Positions 1 through 5,905 of a stretch of DNA of 7,250 nucleotides are shown in pieces. Positions within the stretch are counted from its first letter, which is position 1, and the number at the start of each line of letters is the position of its first letter. The translations under genes and the position numbers were made by a program. This DNA is from an uncultured Clostridium sp. (GTDB lineage: Bacteria; Bacillota; Clostridia; Lachnospirales; Lachnospiraceae), in contig UPYT01000041.1 in assembly GCA_900538475.1 (NCBI GenBank), positions 1 to 7,250 on the forward strand, in the 5' to 3' direction. The notes beneath the pieces are model-generated. The model had not been told where the DNA came from. It made no database searches and was given only the letters and a program-made list of their open reading frames with translations.

Positions 1-837
1 GGAAAAACAGCAAAGTCTATCTTGATTTCTGTTGGTGTCCGGTTGGCTGCATTTAATCTGAAAGAGATTGCAAACTTAACCTGTACGGATGAGCTGGATC
101 TGGCAAGTATCGGAGAAAAGAAAGTGGCGTTGTTCTGCTGTATCCCCGATGCCGATACTTCTTTGAACTATCTGGTAGGTATGATTTATAGCAATCTGTT
201 CCAGACACTGTATTATGTAGCAGACCGAAAATATGGAGGGAGATTGCCGGTACCCGTCCACTGTATCATGGATGAGTGGCCGAATGTAGCCTTGCCGGAT
301 GATTTTGATAAGATCCTTGCTACCATGCGGTCACGCGCAATTTCCTGCAGTATCATCATCCAGAATATGGCGCAAATGAAAGCCCTGTTTAAGGACTCAT
401 GGGAAAGCTTGGTAGGTAATTGCGATGAATTTTTATATCTGGGAGGCAACGAAAAAGAGGGACATAAATATATTTCGGAACTGTTGGGAAAAGAAACTTT
501 AGATACGAATACTTATGGACAGACAAAAGGACGAAACGGAAGTTATTCTACGAACTATCAGCAGACAGGGCGGGAACTCTTTACACCGGATGAGATCCGC
601 TTACTGGATAACCGGAAAGCAATCCTGTTTGTCCGAGGGGAACGTCCCATGCTGGATGACAAATATAATTTAAAGAAACATCCAAATGTGAAATGGACAG
701 AGGATGGCGGTGCGCCTCCGTATGACTATGCGAAAGCTCCGAGGTCACATGATGATTTGAATATTGATATTGAACGCTTAGATGATTATGAGCTGCTCTG
801 TGAAGAGGACATCCTCGGCAAAGAGCAGCCTTTTTAG
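1..837 (+). CDS. virD4: VirD4/TraG-family conjugal coupling ATPase, C-terminal part (5' end outside window)
   Basis: This is the coupling protein of the type IV secretion system, a membrane-bound hexameric ATPase that brings the relaxase-DNA complex to the channel. The frame is open from base 1 (GKTAKSILISVGVR), so the TTG at 22 is internal and the N-terminal membrane helices and Walker A lie upstream. The 278 visible residues include the Walker B region IMDEWPN, whose Asp-Glu is at bases 271-276. This is followed by the family blocks ATMRSRAISCSIIIQNMAQ, GNCDEFLYLGG and SELLGKET. The C-terminus is acidic (DDLNIDIERLDDYELL), as is common in coupling proteins and thought to contact the relaxosome. 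DEWPN differs from the usual DEFAN but keeps the catalytic acids. The stop at 835-837 is followed directly by the ribosome binding site of the pilin-like gene. The family assignment is firm. Confidence 0.93.
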   Translation, partial: GKTAKSILISVGVRLAAFNLKEIANLTCTDELDLASIGEKKVALFCCIPDADTSLNYLVGMIYSNLFQTLYYVADRKYGGRLPVPVHCIMDEWPNVALPDDFDKILATMRSRAISCSIIIQNMAQMKALFKDSWESLVGNCDEFLYLGGNEKEGHKYISELLGKETLDTNTYGQTKGRNGSYSTNYQQTGRELFTPDEIRLLDNRKAILFVRGERPMLDDKYNLKKHPNVKWTEDGGAPPYDYAKAPRSHDDLNIDIERLDDYELLCEEDILGKEQPF

Positions 838-855
838 ATGGGAGGAATGTGTATC

Positions 856-1212
856 GTGCATATGATGCAGAAATTGTTTAAGAAAAAGAATCCGAAGACG
901 AAGCCTTTGCGAATGAGTGGTGTACAAAAACGATTTTTTGTCAGCTATGCAGTAATCGTATTCGCCATGATGTGGTGTACAACCCCTGTTCTGGCTGCAG
1001 GAGATCCATTAGCAGTGGTGAATAACTTGTCTGATTTTATTTTTTCCTTGATCCGGGCGATTGGCTTGATCTTGTTAGGATTTGGTGTGGTGCAGATCGG
1101 CTTGTCTTTAAAATCGCATGATCCAAGCCAGAGGGCAAATGGATTTTTGACTTTAGCAGGCGGCGTCATCATTACCTTTGCAAAAGAGATTTTGGATTTG
1201 ATCATGGTGTAA
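856..1212 (+). CDS. Pilin-like small membrane protein (VirB2/TrbC type, Maff2-like)
   Basis: This is a likely conjugative pilin or small channel subunit in the VirB2 position. I chose GTG at 856 because GGAGG at 841-845 lies 10 bases upstream. ATG 838 precedes that site and ATG 847 sits too close to it, while ATG 862 is also possible. From 856 the product is 118 residues. It has a Lys/Arg-rich start (about 1-26), a signal-peptide helix (about 27-45) ending in PVLA-AGDP, which looks like a signal peptidase I site, and a mature part of about 70 residues. The mature part holds two hydrophobic helices (FIFSLIRAIGLILLGFGVV and TLAGGVIITFAKEILDLI) separated by a polar loop KSHDPSQRANG. That two-helix, short-loop layout is typical of VirB2/TrbC pilins and of the Maff2 family of clostridial ICEs. 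A hairpin follows the stop codon. The family is likely, but pilus formation is inferred. Confidence 0.78.
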   Translation: MHMMQKLFKKKNPKTKPLRMSGVQKRFFVSYAVIVFAMMWCTTPVLAAGDPLAVVNNLSDFIFSLIRAIGLILLGFGVVQIGLSLKSHDPSQRANGFLTLAGGVIITFAKEILDLIMV

Positions 1213-1232
1213 TCTGATATCAGCAGTACAGC

Positions 1233-1260
1233 GGGAGAGCAGACACTGTGCTGTTCTCCC
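1233..1260 (+). promoter_or_regulatory. Intercistronic hairpin after the pilin-like gene
   Basis: GGGAGAGCAG (1233-1242) pairs with CTGTTCTCCC (1251-1260) around an 8-base loop. This gives 10 pairs, one of them G-U in RNA. The following bases (TGTCTGTAAATGG) are not a T-run, so this is a poor intrinsic terminator. It lies 20 bases after the pilin stop and before the ribosome binding site at 1281-1289. A role as a 3' stabiliser or processing site that raises pilin mRNA over downstream genes is inferred. Confidence 0.6.
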
Positions 1261-1298
1261 TGTCTGTAAATGGAAACAACAGGGAGGTGAAATGCTAC

Positions 1299-2144
1299 TT
1301 GGAAAGTGATAACTGGATCGTTCAAAATCTAAACAATGCGTTAGAAACATGGAATTCTAAGCTGTCAGAAATCTGGCAGCTTTTAACGCAAAGCCCGGAA
1401 ACCTTTAAAGGCGGAGATATCTGGAGTGTGATGCTGACCATTCATGATGCTCTAAAAGGAATCGGGTATGGACTTTTAGTACTTTTTTTTGCGATCAGTG
1501 TAGTGAAAACCTGTAGCAGCTATCTGGACGTAAAAAAGCCAGAGCATGCGGTGAAATTGTTTATTCGATTTGCACTGGCAAAAGGGGCAGTAGGGTATGG
1601 GCTGGAATTGATGATGGCACTTTTTTCTGTCATACAGGGAATGGTATCTACAATCATGCAAAATTCAGGATTTGGTGGGGATTCAGATGTAATCGAACTT
1701 CCGGCTGAAATGGTGGAGAAGATTGAAAGTGTAGGATTATTAGATTCTATTCCTCTTTGGATTGTTACACTGCTTGGCAGCCTGTTTATTACAGTCTTGT
1801 CATTTATTATGATCTTGACCGTGTATGGAAGGATGTTCAAGCTGTATATGTACACAGCCATAGCACCCATTCCCATTGCGACTTTTGCGGGAGAGCCTAC
1901 ACAGAACATAGGGAAGAACTTTGTCCGTTCCTATGCAGGGGTTTGTATGGAAGGAGCAATCATTGCACTTGCCTGCATTATTTTTTCTGTATTTGCTGCC
2001 AGTCCGCCGGCAATCGCAGACAGCAGTTTATCTGCGGTGAATATTGTATGGAATTATGTGGCAGAGCTGATCTTTAACCTATTAGTATTGGTAGGGGCAA
2101 TTAAGGCAGCGGACCGGATTGTAAAAGAAATCATGGGGTTATAA
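1299..2144 (+). CDS. VirB6/TrbL-like polytopic inner-membrane channel protein of the conjugation machine
   Basis: This is a multi-spanning membrane protein in the VirB6/TrbL position, expected to form part of the inner-membrane channel for DNA transfer. The frame could start at GTG 1248, but that codon lies in the loop of a hairpin. The strong site AGGGAGGTG at 1281-1289 fits TTG at 1299 (11 bases after GGAGG), giving 281 residues. ATG 1292 is in another frame and stops after five codons. Visible features from TTG are a polar, Trp-rich start (DNWIVQNLNNALETWNSKL) and hydrophobic segments at roughly 53-72, 86-118, 151-176, 181-197, 213-234 and 253-269. Conserved-looking blocks are KKPEHAVKLFIRFALAKG, SFIMILTVYGRMFKLYMYTA and APIPIATFAGEP, which match the pattern I know from clostridial ICE VirB6-like proteins. 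A good ribosome binding site for the next gene follows the stop. The family is confident, the exact start less so. Confidence 0.85.
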   Translation: MESDNWIVQNLNNALETWNSKLSEIWQLLTQSPETFKGGDIWSVMLTIHDALKGIGYGLLVLFFAISVVKTCSSYLDVKKPEHAVKLFIRFALAKGAVGYGLELMMALFSVIQGMVSTIMQNSGFGGDSDVIELPAEMVEKIESVGLLDSIPLWIVTLLGSLFITVLSFIMILTVYGRMFKLYMYTAIAPIPIATFAGEPTQNIGKNFVRSYAGVCMEGAIIALACIIFSVFAASPPAIADSSLSAVNIVWNYVAELIFNLLVLVGAIKAADRIVKEIMGL

Positions 2145-2160
2145 GTAAGGAGGCAGGAGT

Positions 2161-2589
2161 ATGAAAGAACAACCAATTTTAGGATATGATTGGGAAATGG
2201 GACATGAAGAAATCAAACTGGAGATAGGCACTTACTATACAGGAAAAGGTCTGTATATTGGAATGCTGGCAAAGGAAGATGGTGTATGGGAATCTTTTAG
2301 TGATCTGACGGTAAATTTACCGTTTGAGAGATCGGATGTTCATGAGGCCTTTATCCAGGACTTTGGGAGTAAGGAAAAATTGAAATTTATTCAAAAACAT
2401 AAGTTGGGTAAAATTCTTCCAGAGCGAGGACATTCTGGATTCTGTACCTATGCAAAAGTGGCATTTGATCTTAAGCGGCTGGAGGAATTAGATCCAGAAG
2501 GAATGAAACGTTTTTATAAGGATCATCCAGAACTTGAAGAACAGAGCCAAGTGCCGAAAAAGAAAAAACGAAATCAAATGGAACGGTAA
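2161..2589 (+). CDS. DUF4313-like soluble accessory protein of the transfer operon
   Basis: This is a soluble protein of 142 residues with no signal peptide or membrane helix. The start is clear: AAGGAGG at 2147-2153 lies 7 bases before the ATG. The body reads like the DUF4313 family seen in Firmicute mobile elements, with GLYIGMLAKEDGVWESFSDL (about 30-49), a TVNLP block, and RGHSGFCTYAKVAFDLKRL (about 89-107). The C-terminal 20 residues form a charged tail with KKKKR. I recall no biochemical role for this family. Its constant place between virB6-like and prgI suggests either an accessory of transfer or a regulator. The stop TAA (2587-2589) is one base before a possible leader ORF. The gene is certain; the DUF name comes from pattern memory and should be checked. 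Confidence 0.75.
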   Translation: MKEQPILGYDWEMGHEEIKLEIGTYYTGKGLYIGMLAKEDGVWESFSDLTVNLPFERSDVHEAFIQDFGSKEKLKFIQKHKLGKILPERGHSGFCTYAKVAFDLKRLEELDPEGMKRFYKDHPELEEQSQVPKKKKRNQMER

Positions 2590-2590
2590 A

Positions 2591-2665
2591 ATGTGGGAAT
2601 ACAAAAGGAAAGGAGTTATGACAGAAAAGGCCGTCCCCTGGCTTATTTTCTGTTATTTGTATTGA
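2591..2665 (+). CDS. Possible short leader ORF upstream of prgI (24 aa; 15 aa from the inner ATG)
   Basis: ATG at 2591 follows the previous stop by one base (TAAaATG). The frame runs 24 codons to TGA at 2663-2665, four bases before the prgI start. A second in-frame ATG at 2618 gives MTEKAVPWLIFCYLY. A strong purine stretch AAAGGAG (2609-2615) precedes it, although only 2 bases separate them. The prgI gene itself lacks a visible Shine-Dalgarno, so ribosomes ending here could restart at 2670. The ORF overlaps a hairpin. It is not recognisable as a known peptide, and whether it is translated is inference. Confidence 0.35.
   Translation: MWEYKRKGVMTEKAVPWLIFCYLY
2621..2653 (+). promoter_or_regulatory. 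Hairpin within the leader ORF just upstream of prgI
   Basis: ACAGAAAA (2621-2628) is perfectly complementary to TTTTCTGT (2646-2653). An inner stem GCC/GGC (2630-2632 with 2640-2642, extendable by one G-U pair) closes a 7-base loop. The structure ends 16 bases before the prgI start. It is not followed by a clean T-run, so translational control or mRNA processing is more likely than termination. Confidence 0.5.
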
Positions 2666-2669
2666 CAAA

Positions 2670-3095
2670 ATGGAAGTAAAAATGAACAAAGAGATCCAGG
2701 AATTTCAGGAGTCCTTTTTCTTTGGACTGAGCATGCGGCAGTGTTTCTTTTCTGTATTGGCGATTGCTGCTGCAGTAGGTGTTTATCTAGGGACAAAAGA
2801 TACCTGTGGAACGGAGATTGCCGGATGGCTGAGTGTTTTTGCTGCAGCCCCTTTTGCGGGATGTGGTTTTTTCCGCTATCACCAGATGACACTGGAAAAG
2901 TTCGTATGGGTGTGGTTAAAATCAGAGATCTTATGCCCCAAAAAGCTGGTGTTTCAATCGGAGAATCTCTATCTGAAATGTCTGGAAGAGACGATAGAAA
3001 TCGGAACACGTTCCTGCAGAAATGGCACGGAGCTGGTAGAACGAAAGAGAAGCAAAAATAGAAAAAAGAAAGGAAGGGGGGATGCGGTTGATTAA
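2670..3095 (+). CDS. PrgI family membrane protein of the conjugation machine
   Basis: This is a small membrane protein that in Gram-positive conjugation operons stands directly before the VirB4 ATPase. It probably occupies the VirB3-like place, anchoring VirB4 at the membrane. The product is 141 residues. The start MEVKMNKEIQEFQESFFFGL is the usual N-terminus of the family, which supports ATG 2670 over ATG 2682. Two hydrophobic helices are at about 25-41 and 50-68, followed by a WVWLKSEIL segment and a very basic tail (RKRSKNRKKKGRG). No Shine-Dalgarno is visible before 2670: the upstream bases are T-rich up to CAAAATG. Translation may therefore depend on the leader ORF ending four bases earlier. 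The 3' end overlaps virB4 by 14 bases, implying coupled translation. The family assignment is firm. Confidence 0.88.
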   Translation: MEVKMNKEIQEFQESFFFGLSMRQCFFSVLAIAAAVGVYLGTKDTCGTEIAGWLSVFAAAPFAGCGFFRYHQMTLEKFVWVWLKSEILCPKKLVFQSENLYLKCLEETIEIGTRSCRNGTELVERKRSKNRKKKGRGDAVD

Positions 3096-5430
3096 AACGC
3101 TGCATCGTACATTAAAACTAGAAAAAGAGAAATTTATGATTCCGAAGTCTGTACAGCAGGCAATCCCGATACAGCGGATCTGGCCGGATGGCATCTTTCA
3201 GTCCGGCAGGCTGTTTTCAAAATCGTTCCGTTTTACGGATATCAATTATTCCATTGCAAGCAAAGAGGATAAGACAGAAATGTTTCTGGATTATTCCGAG
3301 CTTTTAAATGCATTGGACTCCGGCGCATCCGCCAAACTTACCATTAATAACCGCCGCATCAATAAGGCAGAATTTGAACAATCCATTCTGATCCCTATGA
3401 AAGAGGACGAATTGGATGAATACCGAAAAGAATACAACGAAATGTTGTTATCCAAGATCAGTGATACCAATAACAGTATTCTTCGGGAACGTTATCTGAC
3501 GATCAGTGTCCATAAGAAGAACATTGATGAGGCAAGGACCTATTTCGCACGTGTTGGAACGGATATCACCACACATCTGGCGAAGTTATCTTCCATTGGG
3601 GAAGAACTGGATGCTGGAGAGCGTCTGAAGATTTTCCGTGATTTCTTTAAAGAAGACGTTTCTGCGACAGCAGAGTTTGATTTTAAGGAAGCTGTAAAAA
3701 GAGGACATGATTTTAAAGACTGGTTTGCACCAGATTCTATGGAGTTCTTGCAGGATCATTTTAAGATTGATGGGCGATATGGGCGTGTTTTATATATGCA
3801 GGATTATGCAACTTACGTCCGGGACAGCATGGTATCGGAACTCTGTGATCTGAGCAGAAACTTAATGCTGTCAATTGATATCCTGCCAGTCCCTACGGAT
3901 GAAGCAGTCCGTGAGATACAAAACAAACTGCTTGGTGTAGAAACGAACGTGACCAACTGGCAGAGAAGGCAGAACGAAAACAATAACTTTTCTGCAACCA
4001 TTCCGTATGAGATGGAGTTGCAGAGAACCGAAACAAAGGAGATGTTAAATGATCTGACCACCAGAGACCAGAGAATGATGTTCGGGGTGTTGACCATTGT
4101 GCATATGGCAGACAGTTATAAGGAGTTGAACTCAGATACGGAAACCTTGAAATCCATTGCGAGGAAAAATCTGTGTCAGCTGTCCACTCTGCGGTGGCAG
4201 CAAATGGACGGTCTGCATACGGCGCTGCCTTTTGGACCACGAAAGATCAACGCTCTGCGTACCCTGACCACAGAGTCCACAGCTGTGCTGATCCCTTTCC
4301 ATACCCAGGAGATTATGCAGGAAGGCGGGATTTATTACGGGCAGAATGCGGTCAGCAAAAATATGATCGTTGTGGACCGGAAGAAACTGCTGAATGGCAA
4401 CAGTTTTCGCTTAGGAGTCAGTGGATCCGGAAAAAGTTTTTCTGGCAAAGAAGAGATTGTTGCATTAGCACTTGCCACGGAGGATGACATCCTAATTCTA
4501 GATCCGGAATCCGAATTTGGAAACCTGACAGTAGCATTAGGGGGAGAAGTTGTAAAAGTATCAGCAACTTCTGGAATGCATCTGAATGCTATGGATATGG
4601 ACAGCAGCTATGGGGATGATACCAATCCACTAATTGAAAAATCAGAATTTCTGTTGTCTGTTTTTGAACAGCTGATAGGGGCAGGCAATCTGGGCGCAAA
4701 GGATAAATCCATCATTGACCGCTGTACAGCTGATACTTATCGTGATTATATCCGCAGCGGTTATACCAAGGAAGTGCCGACTTTAAAGGACTTATACCGA
4801 CAGCTGATGCTGCAGGAAGAGCCAGAAGCAAGAGCTCTTGCCTTATCAGCAGAATTATTTACCAGTGGAAGTCTGAACACGTTTGCGCATAAAACAAATG
4901 TGGATACGAAGAACCGTATCATGGATTATGATATCCGGGAACTGGGTTCCCAGCTCATGCCCCTTGGCATGCTGGTAACACTGGATGCCATTTTCAACCG
5001 TGTGATCCAGAACTGGAAAAAAGGAAAACGGACCTGGATCTTTTGTGATGAGTTTTATCTGTTATTCCGCTATCCATACAGTGCGGAATTTTTTTATAAG
5101 TTATGGAAGCGTATCCGAAAGTATAATGGGTTCGTGAATGCCATGAGCCAGAATGTAGATGAGGTTCTACGTTCCGATACGGCAAGACTTATGCTCGCAA
5201 ACAGTGAGTTTTTAGTTATGCTGAACCAGGCAAGTACGGACCGGGAAGAATTGGCAAGACTTTTGAACATTTCCGACAACCAGTTAGGATATATCACAAA
5301 TGTGAAAGCTGGAAGTGGTTTGATACGCTGTTCTGGAAATCTGGTTCCATTTGAAAATACATTCCCAAGGAATACAAAGTTGTACCAACTGATGACAACA
5401 AAACCAGGAGAAAGTTTGAAAGCTGTATAG
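3082..5430 (+). CDS. virB4: VirB4/TraE-type conjugation ATPase
   Basis: This is the universal ATPase of type IV secretion, at the cytoplasmic face of the membrane, powering assembly and substrate transfer. It has 782 residues, a normal length for Gram-positive VirB4 proteins. The N-terminal half (about 1-400) is the family-specific domain contacting membrane partners. The C-terminal half is a RecA/FtsK-like ATPase. Walker A is GVSGSGKS at residues 445-452, Walker B is TWIFCDEF at 651-658 with Asp656-Glu657, and the conserved MSQNVDEVL block follows at 688-696 with Gln690. DPESEFGNL and NAMDMD are further family blocks after Walker A. All key residues are intact. ATG 3082 has AGGAAGGGGGG just upstream and lies inside the end of prgI (14-base overlap). 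Only a non-coding gap with a terminator-like hairpin follows. The identification is certain. Confidence 0.96.
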   Translation: MRLIKTLHRTLKLEKEKFMIPKSVQQAIPIQRIWPDGIFQSGRLFSKSFRFTDINYSIASKEDKTEMFLDYSELLNALDSGASAKLTINNRRINKAEFEQSILIPMKEDELDEYRKEYNEMLLSKISDTNNSILRERYLTISVHKKNIDEARTYFARVGTDITTHLAKLSSIGEELDAGERLKIFRDFFKEDVSATAEFDFKEAVKRGHDFKDWFAPDSMEFLQDHFKIDGRYGRVLYMQDYATYVRDSMVSELCDLSRNLMLSIDILPVPTDEAVREIQNKLLGVETNVTNWQRRQNENNNFSATIPYEMELQRTETKEMLNDLTTRDQRMMFGVLTIVHMADSYKELNSDTETLKSIARKNLCQLSTLRWQQMDGLHTALPFGPRKINALRTLTTESTAVLIPFHTQEIMQEGGIYYGQNAVSKNMIVVDRKKLLNGNSFRLGVSGSGKSFSGKEEIVALALATEDDILILDPESEFGNLTVALGGEVVKVSATSGMHLNAMDMDSSYGDDTNPLIEKSEFLLSVFEQLIGAGNLGAKDKSIIDRCTADTYRDYIRSGYTKEVPTLKDLYRQLMLQEEPEARALALSAELFTSGSLNTFAHKTNVDTKNRIMDYDIRELGSQLMPLGMLVTLDAIFNRVIQNWKKGKRTWIFCDEFYLLFRYPYSAEFFYKLWKRIRKYNGFVNAMSQNVDEVLRSDTARLMLANSEFLVMLNQASTDREELARLLNISDNQLGYITNVKAGSGLIRCSGNLVPFENTFPRNTKLYQLMTTKPGESLKAV

Positions 5431-5472
5431 CATAGGTTCGTTCATCAAATGTGTTTTACAGTACGTCATAAT

Positions 5473-5529
5473 TGAATCAAAAAATATGAAAGCCGTTACA
5501 TGGGGGACTGTGTAACGGTTTTTGATTCA
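5473..5529 (+). terminator. Terminator-like hairpin after virB4 with extended outer arms
   Basis: The core CCGTTACA (5493-5500) pairs perfectly with TGTAACGG (5511-5518) around a 10-base loop and is followed by TTTTT (5519-5523), as in an intrinsic terminator on the + strand. A second perfect pairing encloses it: TGAATCAAAAA (5473-5483) with TTTTTGATTCA (5519-5529), leaving 9 unpaired bases on the left arm (5484-5492). This outer arm would pair the T-run itself. The gap 5431-5549 holds no other feature I can support. The terminator probably lowers or ends virB4 operon transcription before the next genes. Confidence 0.75.
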
Positions 5530-5549
5530 TAGAGAAAGGGTGTGTAAAT

Positions 5550-5894
5550 GTGATAAAAGATGTACAGGAAAAGAAAATATCTTTTTATACAGCTGAATGC
5601 ATGGAATTTGAAACAATGGGAGAAGTGACAGAGTGCGCCACATTAAAAGAAGCCTTTCGGATATACCAGAAAATGGAACAGAAAAGATCCGGTATGGGGG
5701 TTGGGATTGGATTTATTTTACATGATCCAGATGTGTCTGAGTACAGTGATATCCACTATCCTTTATATCAAGGAAATGGGGTGGAGCGGGATTTAATTGC
5801 ACTTGTGGAGGCTTATGAGAAGCACCCACTGGTACAGAAAGCACAAAAAGATATGCAGAAACTGTTAGATAGGAAAAAACAGGTGGAACGATAA
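5550..5894 (+). CDS. Small soluble protein of unknown function between virB4 and the cell-wall hydrolase
   Basis: The product has 114 residues and no signal or membrane helix. It starts at GTG 5550, with AAAGGG (5535-5540) 9 bases upstream. The overlapping ATG 5548 runs straight into TGA, and no other in-frame start exists after the upstream stop at 5523. Visible parts are a Thr/Glu-rich start, a helix TLKEAFRIYQKMEQ (about 31-44), a central block GVGIGFILHDPD plus HYPLYQGNGVERDLIALV (about 50-86), and a Lys-rich helical end (KHPLVQKAQKDMQKLLDRKK). The central block resembles small domains seen in large polyvalent or YodL-type proteins of ICEs, but I cannot name the family. The stop codon TAA is embedded in the ribosome binding site of the hydrolase gene. 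The gene call is sound; the function is unknown. Confidence 0.75.
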   Translation: MIKDVQEKKISFYTAECMEFETMGEVTECATLKEAFRIYQKMEQKRSGMGVGIGFILHDPDVSEYSDIHYPLYQGNGVERDLIALVEAYEKHPLVQKAQKDMQKLLDRKKQVER

Positions 5895-5902
5895 AGGAGG
5901 AG
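5893..5902 (+). promoter_or_regulatory. Strong Shine-Dalgarno without a normal start codon downstream
   Basis: AAAGGAGGAG (5893-5902) is a near-perfect ribosome binding site. At the ideal distance (5906) the codon is AAG followed by GCAGATATTAAAACA. There is no ATG, GTG or TTG in the hydrolase frame until TTG 5942. The rare ATT codon at 5915 is the only other candidate close by. Confidence 0.7.
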
Positions 5903-5905
5903 AAT

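Noticed and set aside
838..855. ATG 838 as start of the pilin-like gene
   Set aside because: It lies before the GGAGG at 841-845, so it would have no ribosome binding site of its own; GTG 856 is correctly spaced. Coupling from the preceding stop is possible but less likely.
1248..1298. GTG 1248 as start of the VirB6-like protein
   Set aside because: It falls in the loop of the 1233-1260 hairpin, and the added residues (LFSLSVNGNN...) do not resemble the family start. The strong site at 1281-1289 points to TTG 1299. GGGAGAG at 1233-1239 keeps a small doubt.
945..1325. Minus-strand open frame of 126 codons
   Set aside because: It is antisense to the pilin and VirB6-like genes, with no family features or ribosome binding site, and lies in a region fully explained by the + strand.
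1757..2077. Plus-strand 106-codon frame inside the VirB6-like gene
   Set aside because: It is Cys/Tyr/His-rich, as expected for a shifted frame of a membrane protein gene, and its product has no recognisable features.
2662..2690. TTGACA at 2662-2667 as a -35 promoter element
   Set aside because: No -10-like hexamer occurs at the right spacing (bases 2683-2692 read TGAACAAAGA), and the match overlaps the prgI start.
2741..3061. Plus-strand 106-codon frame inside prgI
   Set aside because: It is a shifted-frame shadow of the clear PrgI family protein.
3893..4240. Minus-strand open frame antisense to virB4
   Set aside because: It is a shadow of the virB4 coding sequence and has no protein family character.
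5455..5490. TTTACA with CATAAT or TATGAA as a promoter for the 5550 gene
   Set aside because: The spacings are 6 and 24 bases, both outside the usual 16-19.
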